64,000 nucleotides of DNA from assembly GCF_033880585.1 (NCBI RefSeq), contig NZ_CP137624.1, forward strand, positions 1,728,001 through 1,792,000, given 5' to 3'. A program made the position numbers and the translations under genes. Shown piece by piece: positions 35,394 through 44,422 of this stretch. This stretch comes from Lysinibacillus louembei (GTDB lineage Bacteria > Bacillota > Bacilli > Bacillales_A > Planococcaceae). How positions within the stretch are numbered: position 1 is the first letter of the stretch; each line of letters starts with the position of its first letter. The notes below the pieces were generated by a model that had not been told where the DNA came from, made no database searches, and saw only the letters and a program-made list of their open reading frames with translations.

Positions 35394-35620
35394 TTAAACA
35401 CACCCTCTTAAATAACAAAATATAGAATCTATTACATATAACTATAGCTGAATTAGATTATTTTAACATTACTAAATTTAAAAAGCTTAATGTTAATCAG
35501 CTAGAAACATGTAAATATTCTTTAATGGATGTCATTATACTAAGGTATAATTTGATGGTACTATTACTTTGAGACAGCTAATAATTAAAGCCGAAATTAA
35601 CTATAAAGAAGGTGGTAATA

Positions 35621-36781
35621 GTGAAAATTTTCCATACAGCCGATTGGCATTTAGGAAAGCTTGTTCAAGGCGTTCATATGACAGAGGATCAGCGCTTTAT
35701 ATTGGAGCAGTTTATTGCAGCAATTGACGAAGAACAGCCAGATGTCGTGATTATTGCAGGTGATTTGTATGATCGAGCAATTCCACCAGTAGAGGCGGTC
35801 GATTTATTAGATGATATATTGAATAAAATTACGTTGCAACGAAAAATCCCTGTGCTAGCTATCGCAGGAAATCATGATAGTCCAACGCGTCTAAGATTTG
35901 GGCAGCAATTAATGGAGCAAGCTGGATTACATATTGCTGGCGATTTTAGTGAGCACCAGAGACCTGTCGTATTAAATGATGAGCATGGTGAAGTTCATTT
36001 TCATCTCATTCCGTTTGCTGAGCCTGCAACAGTAAAGGCCGTGTTACAAGATAGCACAATACTTACATACGATGATGCAATGAAAAAAACGATTGAACAA
36101 ATTACACCAACTTTAGATGCTAATGCACGTCATGTGGCGATTGCTCATGCCTTTGTGACACCGAATGGAGAAAAGCAAGAGAATACGAGCGACTCGGAGC
36201 GCCCGCTTGCAATTGGTGGCTCTGAATGTGTTGATGCACATTATTTTGCTCCATTTCACTACACAGCATTAGGGCATTTACATCAGACACACTATGTGTT
36301 GAATGAGACGATTCGTTATGCAGGCTCACCACTTAAATATTCTATATCTGAAGCAGCACATGAAAAAGGCTTTTTGATAATTGATTTAGCTGCTGATGGC
36401 ATAGTAACGGTGACAAAACAGCCGCTTATTCCACGTCGTAATTTACGTATTGTAGAAGGCACATTACAGGAGATTTTGCAGCATAAAGAAAGTGAGGACT
36501 ATGTTTTCATTCGTTTGACAGACATAACTCCTGTTATAGGGGCTATGGAGCAAATTCGTACCGTTTATAAAAATGCATTGCACGTAGAGAGAAAGGCAAT
36601 AGTTGTTGAACGGGAGAAAGAACAGGTGATAATGCGTGATCAATTGGATGAACGCACATTATTTCAAGGCTTTATGAAGGAAATGACAGGAGACGAACCT
36701 TCGCAATATGCGCTTCAATTGTTTGATGAGGCATTGCAGGAGCTGTTACAGGAAGAGCGCGAGGAGGAAACGGTGGAATGA
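35621..36781 (+). CDS. sbcD: SbcD exonuclease subunit (Mre11-like)
   Basis: The 386-residue nuclease of the SbcCD complex processes DNA hairpins and ends. The metallophosphoesterase signatures are FHTADWHLGK (residues ~4-13), GDLYDR (~49), GNHDSP (~83), HAFVTP and LGHLHQTH. GTG 35621 is chosen because the protein then begins MKIFHTADWHLGK like its homologues and AAGGTGG lies five bases upstream. The gene overlaps sbcC by the ATGA quartet, so both subunits are made together. Confidence 0.95.
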   Translation: MKIFHTADWHLGKLVQGVHMTEDQRFILEQFIAAIDEEQPDVVIIAGDLYDRAIPPVEAVDLLDDILNKITLQRKIPVLAIAGNHDSPTRLRFGQQLMEQAGLHIAGDFSEHQRPVVLNDEHGEVHFHLIPFAEPATVKAVLQDSTILTYDDAMKKTIEQITPTLDANARHVAIAHAFVTPNGEKQENTSDSERPLAIGGSECVDAHYFAPFHYTALGHLHQTHYVLNETIRYAGSPLKYSISEAAHEKGFLIIDLAADGIVTVTKQPLIPRRNLRIVEGTLQEILQHKESEDYVFIRLTDITPVIGAMEQIRTVYKNALHVERKAIVVEREKEQVIMRDQLDERTLFQGFMKEMTGDEPSQYALQLFDEALQELLQEEREEETVE

Positions 36782-39700
36782 AACCAATTCGTTTAACATT
36801 GCAAGCATTTGGTCCTTTTAAGAAAAAAGAGGTCATCGATTTTACAGAGCTACAAAAGCATCGCTTATTCGTCATTTCTGGGCAAACAGGCGCAGGGAAG
36901 ACGACAATTTTTGATGGTATTACCTTTGCATTATACGGTGTTGCTAGTGGACAAGATCGTAAAGAAAATAAATCGATACGTAGCGACTTTGCTGAGGACG
37001 ATGTGCATACAGCGGTAGAGTTAGTGTTTGAAGTACGTGGTAACCTATATCGAGTAAAGCGTCAGCTTGCACATATTAAAAAAGGGCGTAAAACAGCAAG
37101 TGGAGAAGCCTATGAATTTATGCGCATACAGGAAAACGGTACAGAAAAGCCTGCTGTCGAGCGACAAAAGGTGACAGAAATTAATAAAAAAATTGAGGAG
37201 CTCATCGGTTTATCCTACGATCAATTTAGCCAAATTATTATGCTGCCACAAGGTGAGTTTCGTAAGCTATTAACATCACAATCGGATAATAAAGAGGCCA
37301 TTTTGCGCAAAATTTTTAAGACGGAGCGCTATGGGGAAATTGCAAAAAAGCTTGAAACAAAAAAACAGGACGCAGAACGTCTGCAAAAAATGGCTGTTGC
37401 TCGCAGTGAAAGCTATGTTGAGCAGCTTGCGGGAGCATTGCCGGAGCGCGATTCACAGCTTTTTGAACGCTTGAATGGAGAGGCTAATTTATATCAAATA
37501 GACGAAGCATTAGAGTCTGAGCTGCAATACTATGAAATGAAGGCAGCTGCTGACGAGCAGCTCTATCAGCAAGCATTTGCCAAGCATGAGCAGCAGCAAA
37601 AAGCGGTGCTAGAATGGCAGCGTCTAAATGAAAGAATTGCGTTTTTTGAAAAAAAACAGCAAGAGCTTATAAATAAAAAAGCAGATGAGGCTATATTTGA
37701 AAGCAAGAAAAAAGAATATGAAGCTGCAATGAAAGCACAGCAGCTATTACCAATTGCTGAGCAGTGTACACAGCTGAAGGACGAAGTAGCAAGGAAATCA
37801 ACACAGTTAACTGTATTATTAGAGAAGCAGCAGCAATTGCAGCAAGCACAGCAGCAAGCATATGAGCTATTGCAAGCAGAAAAAGAGCGTGAAGAGGAAC
37901 GAATTGCTTATCAACAAGAGCTGCTACAGCTAGAGAAAATTAAACCATTATATGAGGAAATCATGCTGTTAACAGCTGAGGTAGAAAAAAAGCAACAAGA
38001 GCTTGAGCGTCAGCAGCAAACGATAGAAAAAAATAATAAGCAAGTGGAGAAGCTAAAGCTGCAACTGAATGAGCAACAATATGTGATTGAACAGCAAGAA
38101 GAGCAGGTCGCTGCTCTACCCAAATTATTAGAGCAACAGCAACGTTTTAAGGAAGTTGTAGCTTTATTCGAAAAGCTTACAGATATGAATAGAACAGAGC
38201 AGCAGCTTACAGAGCAGCTTTCTTATATAGGGCAAAAATATAATGACGCACAAATGCACTATGATGAAAAAATGGAGCGCTGGCTTGCAAACCAAGCGCA
38301 TATACTCGCATTGCAGTTAGTTGCTGGAGAGCCTTGCCCAGTTTGTGGCAGTGTAGAGCATCCAGCGATTAATGACAATGCTAGTGAGCTCATAGAGCAG
38401 CCACAGCTCCAGCAATTAAAGGAGCAGGCGAATAAGCTTCACCAGCAATTTATGCAATTAACATCAGCGTATAACCTCACTGTTCAAGGGCAAGAGCAGC
38501 TATATGAACAGCTTCAGCAGCTAGATGTAGAAAAGAGTGAGGAGCTTTTTTATAAGGAGTGCTATGAGCAAAACAAGGCAGAAGTAGCTCAATTACAGCA
38601 AGTAACGCAAAAATTAACGGTTAACCGTCAACAGTTGAAGGAATGGAAGCTGACGATTAGCATGCTTGAACAAACTCAAAAAGACAGCGAGCAGCAATAT
38701 CAGACGCTGAAAAATGACTTCATTCAACAGCAAACAGTATTACAGCAAAAGCACTTGCATGTACCGTCAGCAATGAAGAGCTTGACACAGTTAGAGGAAA
38801 TAATAGAGCACAAGCAGCAAGCATTGCAGACGCTCAAGCGAGCATTGAATAAAGCACAGCAAAATTATGATGAGCTACAGGCTGAGCATATGAAAATAGC
38901 GGAGAAACATACGTTATCATCAGCACACTATGAAGAATTACAGCAAAAGCTAGCAGCAGTGACGACGCAGTTTAATGAAAAAAGAGAGGCATTGGGCTTT
39001 GCGACAGAGGAAGAATTTATTCAGTGTTGTCGAACACAACAGCAAATTCAATTATTACAGCAGGAATATATGACTTATGCGAAGGAGTTACATGCTTTAA
39101 CTGTTTTTATCGAGCAAGAGACAGCACAATTAGCAGATGCCAAAAAGGCGGATATTACATTAGCTACAGAGCAATTACTCACATATAAAGAGGCGTATGA
39201 AGAAGCTTTAAAAACAGCGAATGCTTCGAAAAATTATCAAAAGCTTTGTTTAGATTATAAAGACAAGCTATTGCAAGTAGCTGATGAGATTTATGCATTA
39301 ACACAAACAACGAATGAGGTTATCATGTTATACAATGTATTGCGTGGGCAAAATGCAAAAAAAATCTCCTTCGAGCGCTATGTGCAAATTGGTTATTTAG
39401 AGCAAATTACGGGCGCAGCAAATCATCGTTTGAAACATTTATCGAATGGACAATATCAGCTAGTATGTTCAAGTCGTCAAGAATCGCATGGTCGACAAAG
39501 TGGATTAAGCTTAGATGTGTATGATAGCTATACAGGGCAAACACGTGATGTAAAATCATTATCAGGTGGGGAAAAGTTCAATGCTTCTCTATGTCTAGCA
39601 TTAGGGATGGCAGATGTTATTCAAAGCTTCCAAGGCAATGTGCAAATCGATACAATGTTTATTGATGAAGGCTTCGGTTCACTCGATGAGGAAGCTTTAA

Positions 39701-39870
39701 TGCGCGCCATTGATACGTTAATTGATTTGCAAAAATCAGGACGGATGGTTGGAGTTATTTCACATGTAGCAGAGCTAAAGGCAGCGATACCAGCAGTTTT
39801 ACAAGTTGAAAAATTAAAAGAAGGCTTTAGCCGTACAACGATTAAAGCGCAAGGGTTACATCCTGTATAA
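36778..39870 (+). CDS. sbcC: SbcC ATPase subunit (Rad50-like SMC)
   Basis: The 1030-residue SMC-type ATPase has an N-terminal Walker A GQTGAGKTTIFD (~33-44), long Gln/Glu-rich coiled coils, and a central zinc-hook CPVC (EPCPVCGSVEHP, near residue 520). The C-terminal half carries LSGGEKFNASLCLALGMAD and Walker B MFIDEGFGSLDEE. It gates the SbcD nuclease in double-strand break and palindrome processing. The ATG lies inside the sbcD stop (ATGA). The length matches Firmicute SbcC. Confidence 0.95.
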   Translation: MKPIRLTLQAFGPFKKKEVIDFTELQKHRLFVISGQTGAGKTTIFDGITFALYGVASGQDRKENKSIRSDFAEDDVHTAVELVFEVRGNLYRVKRQLAHIKKGRKTASGEAYEFMRIQENGTEKPAVERQKVTEINKKIEELIGLSYDQFSQIIMLPQGEFRKLLTSQSDNKEAILRKIFKTERYGEIAKKLETKKQDAERLQKMAVARSESYVEQLAGALPERDSQLFERLNGEANLYQIDEALESELQYYEMKAAADEQLYQQAFAKHEQQQKAVLEWQRLNERIAFFEKKQQELINKKADEAIFESKKKEYEAAMKAQQLLPIAEQCTQLKDEVARKSTQLTVLLEKQQQLQQAQQQAYELLQAEKEREEERIAYQQELLQLEKIKPLYEEIMLLTAEVEKKQQELERQQQTIEKNNKQVEKLKLQLNEQQYVIEQQEEQVAALPKLLEQQQRFKEVVALFEKLTDMNRTEQQLTEQLSYIGQKYNDAQMHYDEKMERWLANQAHILALQLVAGEPCPVCGSVEHPAINDNASELIEQPQLQQLKEQANKLHQQFMQLTSAYNLTVQGQEQLYEQLQQLDVEKSEELFYKECYEQNKAEVAQLQQVTQKLTVNRQQLKEWKLTISMLEQTQKDSEQQYQTLKNDFIQQQTVLQQKHLHVPSAMKSLTQLEEIIEHKQQALQTLKRALNKAQQNYDELQAEHMKIAEKHTLSSAHYEELQQKLAAVTTQFNEKREALGFATEEEFIQCCRTQQQIQLLQQEYMTYAKELHALTVFIEQETAQLADAKKADITLATEQLLTYKEAYEEALKTANASKNYQKLCLDYKDKLLQVADEIYALTQTTNEVIMLYNVLRGQNAKKISFERYVQIGYLEQITGAANHRLKHLSNGQYQLVCSSRQESHGRQSGLSLDVYDSYTGQTRDVKSLSGGEKFNASLCLALGMADVIQSFQGNVQIDTMFIDEGFGSLDEEALMRAIDTLIDLQKSGRMVGVISHVAELKAAIPAVLQVEKLKEGFSRTTIKAQGLHPV

Positions 39871-39903
39871 AGTGAAACTACCATGACCTGTTAATATAAA
39901 ATG

Positions 39904-39952
39904 AAAAGCCAAATGATGACAGAAGTTGCGCTCTGTAGTCATTTGGCTTTTT
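39904..39952. terminator. Intrinsic terminator
   Basis: AAAAGCCAAATGA (39904-39916) pairs with TCATTTGGCTTTT (39939-39951) and is followed by Ts. It ends sbcDC and also faces the small minus-strand gene at 39966-40085. Confidence 0.8.
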
Positions 39953-39965
39953 CATTAATTTTAAA

Positions 39966-40085
39966 CTAACTTTTACGACGAGTTGTTGTTGGTTGCTGTT
40001 TTTTATCATCTAATATTTTTTTTATAATCGGATACGCAACAGGTGCCCATTTAATAGCTGTTTTCACGATTTTACCGAGTTTCAT
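39966..40085 (-). CDS. Small basic protein (39 residues)
   Basis: ATG 40085 follows AAAGGAGCG with eight-base spacing. The peptide begins [20 protein letters not shown] and ends in a Lys/Arg-rich tail ([12 protein letters not shown]). An amphipathic or weakly hydrophobic N-terminal helix is followed by the charged end. It has its own ribosome site and shares the sbcC terminator, so it is probably real, although no family function is known to me. Confidence 0.55.
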   Translation of the reverse strand: MKLGKIVKTAIKWAPVAYPIIKKILDDKKQQPTTTRRKS

Positions 40086-40151
40086 AATTGATTCGCTCCT
40101 TTGACTTCAGCTTGTACTAGTACTATTAGTATACCCAACTACTCGCTTTTA

Positions 40152-40478
40152 CTAAACATTGCGGAATACGAGTACAGCTTGCACGATATTCCAAATGACA
40201 AAGCCTAAATATACTAGACCGTAGAGTAACATACCGCCAAACCCTGCAAAAAATAGTGTTGCGTCTTCCTGAGCCCCGCCAAAAATTGTTGTAAAGAGGA
40301 AGAAAACCCCTGCTAATAAGCCTAATCCAATTGGAATAATATGTGAAATAAGAGCGCGCTTTGCATGACGGCGAACATCGCTATCTTGGGAAACTAGCCA
40401 AATGATAATTGGTGCTATAAACGGTGCGAAGAAAATGCTTAAATAGCTTAATGCACTTAAAATTCTACGATCTTCCAT
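40152..40478 (-). CDS. DUF4870 family membrane protein
   Basis: The 108-residue membrane protein has three TM segments (~10-30, ~48-70, ~80-102). The segment SYLSIFFAPFIAPIIIWLVSQDSDVRRHAKRALISHI is the DUF4870/Tic20-like signature, in which a first helix, a short hydrophilic loop with S-x-D-x-x-VRxHAK and a second helix alternate. The function is unknown. ATG 40478 follows AAGGGGATG. Confidence 0.82.
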   Translation of the reverse strand: MEDRRILSALSYLSIFFAPFIAPIIIWLVSQDSDVRRHAKRALISHIIPIGLGLLAGVFFLFTTIFGGAQEDATLFFAGFGGMLLYGLVYLGFVIWNIVQAVLVFRNV

Positions 40479-40614
40479 CAAATCATCCCCTTAAAAGTTT
40501 TACTATTTATACGTATGAGCATATGTGGAAGTTTCAACAATTATCGCTTCCATCTCTAAAAAATTGCTTGATGAACAAAAATGAATTTTTTTGAAGGTTT
40601 TTGAAAGAAAGTTG

Positions 40615-40643
40615 TTGATTTATTTTAAAATTCGAACTAATAT
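40615..40643 (+). promoter_or_regulatory. Candidate promoter of the fru operon
   Basis: TTGATT (40615-40620), a 17-bp spacer and TAATAT (40638-40643) lie 30 bp upstream of fruR. A TTTTTTTGAAGG/TTTTTGAAAG near-repeat just before it (40587-40609) could be a FruR operator; that part is inference. Confidence 0.45.
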
Positions 40644-40672
40644 AGAGATAACAACATAGCGGAGGTGGAGAG

Positions 40673-41425
40673 ATGTTAACAGTTGAACGACAACGCTTGA
40701 TTCGAGAGCTACTAAAACAACAAGATATTGTTACGATGCAAGAGCTAATCGAGATAACAAATGCCTCTGAATCGACGATTAGGCGAGATTTAATTCAGCT
40801 AGAGAAGGCAAAAGTATTAAAGCGTATTCATGGCGGTGCAGCAAGGCTGCAAGGTAAGCTAGTTGAGCCGAGCGTTTCTGAAAAATCCTCCAAAAACCTC
40901 AGCTCAAAGAAAGCGCTTGCATCATTTGCTGCAAACTTAATAGAAGATGGAGATTGTATTTATTTAGATGCAGGCACAACGGTTTATGAAATGATTCCAT
41001 ATTTACAAGCGAAGCAAGTAGTTGTCGTAACAAACAGTGCTTACCACCTTGATTTGTTAATAGAGAACAATATTAAAACCTATTTAATTGGTGGGGCAAT
41101 TAAGCATCAAACGAAGGCAATGGTTGGGCAAGGAGCCGTTATTAGCCTAGAGCAATATCGCTTTGATAAATGCTTTATTGGGGCAAATGGTGTCCATCTA
41201 GAATATGGCTACACAACACCAGACCCAGAGGAAGCGATGATTAAAATGACAGCAATTCGATTAGCACAGGAAGCATATGTCTTAGTGGATGATTCAAAAT
41301 TCAACGAAGTATTCTTTGCTAAAATAGCTGATTTGCGGGAAGCTACGATTATTACGAATAACATTAAAGAAAGCCTGCATAAAGCGTTACAGGCAAAAAC
41401 AAATGTAAAGGTGGTTAAAGCATGA
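40673..41425 (+). CDS. fruR: DeoR-family regulator of fructose operon
   Basis: The 250-residue regulator has an N-terminal DeoR helix-turn-helix (residues ~1-57, with ASESTIRRDLIQLEKAKVLKRIHGGA) and a C-terminal DeoRC sugar-phosphate sensor domain (DGDCIYLDAGTTVYEMIPYL, FIGANGV, DDSKFNE). It heads fruR-fruK-fruA and very likely represses the operon until fructose-1-phosphate binds. AGCGGAGGTGG precedes the ATG. Its stop overlaps the fruK start by four bases (ATGA). Confidence 0.93.
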   Translation: MLTVERQRLIRELLKQQDIVTMQELIEITNASESTIRRDLIQLEKAKVLKRIHGGAARLQGKLVEPSVSEKSSKNLSSKKALASFAANLIEDGDCIYLDAGTTVYEMIPYLQAKQVVVVTNSAYHLDLLIENNIKTYLIGGAIKHQTKAMVGQGAVISLEQYRFDKCFIGANGVHLEYGYTTPDPEEAMIKMTAIRLAQEAYVLVDDSKFNEVFFAKIADLREATIITNNIKESLHKALQAKTNVKVVKA

Positions 41426-42333
41426 TTTATACGATGACATTAAATCCATCTATTGATTTTATCGTGGAGGTAGCTGATTTTGAAGTCGGTATATTGAATA
41501 AAATCCAAAAGGAAGCGAAGTTCCCTGGCGGTAAAGGTATTAACGTTTCACAAGTATTGAAGCGACTAGGGACGGATAATAAGGCATTAGGCTTTGTTGG
41601 TGGCTTTACAGGTGATTATATTGTAGATTCCTTAAAACAAAGAGGCATTGTCACAGACTTTGTTGAGGTACAAGAGGATACGCGTATTAATATTAAGCTA
41701 AAGACGGGACAAGAAACAGAAATTAACGGACAAGGTCCAACAATTCAGGAGCCTGAATTAACCGCATTATTAAATAAGATTGATGCATTAACTGCTAATG
41801 ATGTGCTCGTATTAGCCGGGAGCATCCCACAGTCTTTGCCCGTAACAATTTATGAAACATTGGCGTCTATTGCAACCAAAAAGGGGGCAAAGGTTGTCGC
41901 AGATACAACAGGAGAAGTGCTGCTAAATGTTTTACCAAATAAACCTTTTTTAATTAAGCCAAACCATCATGAGCTTGGTGAGTTATTTGATGTAAAAATT
42001 GAAACGGTGGAGGAGGCTGTTCCTTACGGCAAGCGCCTCGTTGAAATGGGCGCACAGCACGTCATCGTGTCGATGGCTGGTGCAGGGGCATTGCTATTCA
42101 GTAAAGATGTTGCGCTCTATGCAAACGTGCCAAAAGGTGTGCTGAAAAATTCAGTAGGTGCAGGTGACTCTGTCGTAGCAGGTTTTTTAAGCAATTATTT
42201 CCGCACGGGTGATGTGCAGCAAGCTTTTAAGTACGGCGTAGCATCAGGAAGTGCGACCGCATTTTCACCAGAATTATGTACACAGCAAGAAGTTGAGGAG
42301 CTACTTCCTCAAATTAAACTAACAACGATGTAA
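41422..42333 (+). CDS. fruK: 1-phosphofructokinase
   Basis: The 303-residue PfkB-family kinase phosphorylates fructose-1-phosphate to fructose-1,6-bisphosphate. The N-terminus MIYTMTLNPSIDFIVEV and FPGGKGINVSQVLKRLG are family features, LAGSIPQSLP follows, and the catalytic Asp lies in the C-terminal motif VGAGDSVVAGF. The ATG overlaps the fruR stop. It stands 13 bp before the fructose PTS gene, so uptake and the next step are co-expressed. Confidence 0.95.
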   Translation: MIYTMTLNPSIDFIVEVADFEVGILNKIQKEAKFPGGKGINVSQVLKRLGTDNKALGFVGGFTGDYIVDSLKQRGIVTDFVEVQEDTRINIKLKTGQETEINGQGPTIQEPELTALLNKIDALTANDVLVLAGSIPQSLPVTIYETLASIATKKGAKVVADTTGEVLLNVLPNKPFLIKPNHHELGELFDVKIETVEEAVPYGKRLVEMGAQHVIVSMAGAGALLFSKDVALYANVPKGVLKNSVGAGDSVVAGFLSNYFRTGDVQQAFKYGVASGSATAFSPELCTQQEVEELLPQIKLTTM

Positions 42334-42346
42334 GGAGGAGAGAACA

Positions 42347-44217
42347 ATGAGAATTACAGAGCTGTTGAAAAAAGAGACAATGATTTTAAATTTATCATCT
42401 ACTTCTAAGGAAGCGGTGATTGATGAGCTAGTAGCGAAATTGGATAGAGCGGGTAGATTAGCAGATGCTAAAGCTTATAAAGAGGCAATTTTAGCACGTG
42501 AGGCACAAAGCACGACAGGTATTGGCGAAGGTGTAGCGATTCCGCATGCAAAAACAAATGCTGTACGCACACCGGCACTTGCTTTTGGGCGCTCACAGGC
42601 AGGTGTTGATTATGATGCACTAGATGGTCAGCCTAGTCATTTATTTTTCATGATTGCAGCGTCAGAAGGTGCAAATAACACGCATTTAGAAACGTTATCA
42701 CGTTTATCGATGTTATTAATGGACCCTGCCTTCCGCGAGCAATTAATGCAGGCACAATCGGAAGATGAGATTTTAGCATTGATTGATAGTCAAGACAAAG
42801 AGGATGAGGAGGAAGAGGTCGCACCAACGCAGACAGCAACTTCATCAAAAGGGCTGATTTTAGCGGTAACAGCTTGTCCAACAGGTATCGCACATACGTA
42901 TATGGCAGCGGATGCATTAAAAAATAAAGCGGCTGAAATGGGCGTTGACATTAAAGTTGAAACGAATGGCTCAACAGGTGTGAAAAACGCTTTAACAGCA
43001 GATGAAATTGCCAATGCAACAGCAATTATTGTTGCGGCAGATAAGCAAGTAGAAATGGCTCGTTTTGCAGGCAAGCATGTAATTCAAGTACCTGTAGCAG
43101 ACGGTATTCGTAAAACACAGAATTGATTGAACGCGCGGTTAAACAAGACGCGCCAGTTTATCAATCATCAGGCAAGCAAGAAGGCGAAGAGAAGCAACAA
43201 CGTACAGGCTTTTATAAGCATTTAATGAATGGTGTATCGAATATGTTACCATTCGTTGTTGGTGGCGGTATTTTAATCGCCATTTCGTTTATGTTTGGGA
43301 TTCATGCATCTGACCCAAATGACCCTTCCTATAGCCCGATTGCAGCAGCATTAAATACAATCGGTGGCGGTAATGCATTTGGCTTAATGATCCCAGTATT
43401 AGCAGCATTTATCGCCATGAGTATTGCAGATCGACCAGGCTTTGCGCCAGGTATGGTTGGTGGTTTAATGGCTGCAACTGGTGGAGCAGGTTTCTTAGGT
43501 GGATTGATTGCAGGTTTCTTAGCAGGTTATTTAGTGCTTGGCTTGAAAAAAGTATTTGATAAATTACCAGCATCATTAGAAGGTGTTAAACCAGTATTGC
43601 TATATCCGTTATTCGGTATTTTATTTACAGGGCTTATTATGACGTATATTGTGATTGAGCCAGTTAAAGGCATTAATGAAGCAATTACAACATTTTTATC
43701 TGGTATGGGAACAGGTAACTTAATATTACTTGGTTTATTACTTGGCGGTATGATGGCGATTGATATGGGTGGTCCGATTAATAAAGCGGCATTTACATTC
43801 GGTATCGCCATGATTGATGCAGGAAATTTCGGACCGCATGCAGCCGTTATGGCTGGTGGTATGGTTCCACCACTAGGCGTTGCATTTGCTACAACGTTCT
43901 TCAAAAATAAATTTACGAAGAGTGAAAAAGATGCAGGGAAAACTTGTTATATTATGGGCGCCTCGTTTATTACAGAAGGGGTAATTCCATTTGCAGCAGC
44001 AGACCCTGTACGTGTGATTACAGCATCTGTTATTGGCTCAGCTATTGCAGGGGCATTAACGATGGTATTCGGTATCGGTCTTCCAGCACCACATGGCGGA
44101 TTATTCGTATTCCCTGTTGTGGAAGGTAATCCATTCTTGTACTTATTAGCTGTATTAATCGGTGCAGCTGTCACAGCAATTATTTTAGGCTTTATTAAAA
44201 AGCCTGTAACAGAATAA
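42347..44217 (+). pseudogene. fruA: Fructose PTS EIIABC (fruA), split by a single-base deletion
   Basis: The transporter takes in fructose with phosphorylation to fructose-1-phosphate. Domains are EIIA (~1-150, His67 in IPHAKT), EIIB (~168-258, Cys177 in TACPTGIAHTYMAADAL) and EIIC (membrane part with ~9 TMs). The EIIAB frame stops at TGA 43124-43126 and the EIIC frame begins at TTG 43123, overlapping it by four bases. The junction protein reads DGIRKTQ then LIERAVKQ, as in intact FruA, if one base is restored near 43122 (AA to AAA). The repaired product is 623 residues, near the family length. It could be a sequencing error, a real mutation, or a natural split with coupled re-initiation; there is no ribosome site for the second part. 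Confidence 0.85.
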
Positions 44218-44246
44218 TAAAAGAATAGCTTTTGCTGCTTAGTCCA

Positions 44247-44294
44247 AAAAACGGGCTGCCTCATTTATTTTGAATGAGGCAGCCTGTTTTGTTT
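44247..44294 (+). terminator. Intrinsic terminator of the fru operon
   Basis: AAAACGGGCTGCCTCATT (44247-44264) pairs with AATGAGGCAGCCTGTTTT (44273-44290), with one mismatched pair, and ends in Ts. It also faces the convergent GGDEF gene. Confidence 0.85.
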
Positions 44295-44316
44295 AGACAA
44301 TTGAAATATGAGAATG

Positions 44317-44376
44317 TTGTAAATAAAGTGAGGGAGTCACAAATAAAATGAGCAACCCGCAAATAAATTAAGGAGC
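44317..44376. repeat. Three-unit 20-bp tandem repeat, same family as the 54.2-kb array
   Basis: Units 44317-44336, 44337-44356 and 44357-44376 share the core (C/T)AAATAAA at a 20-bp period. The middle unit (TCACAAATAAAATGAGCAAC) differs from unit 14 of the 54-kb array at one of 20 bases. The array follows the fru terminator by 23 bp. Confidence 0.75.
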
Positions 44377-44422
44377 TGCATTGTGAAAAATTAAGCGGCT
44401 CCCTTTTCAATGCTTTTTACAA

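Noticed and set aside
43527-44264. Antisense frames opposite EIIC
   Set aside because: Low-complexity hydrophobic and Pro/Ile/Asn-rich translations mirror the membrane protein on the other strand.
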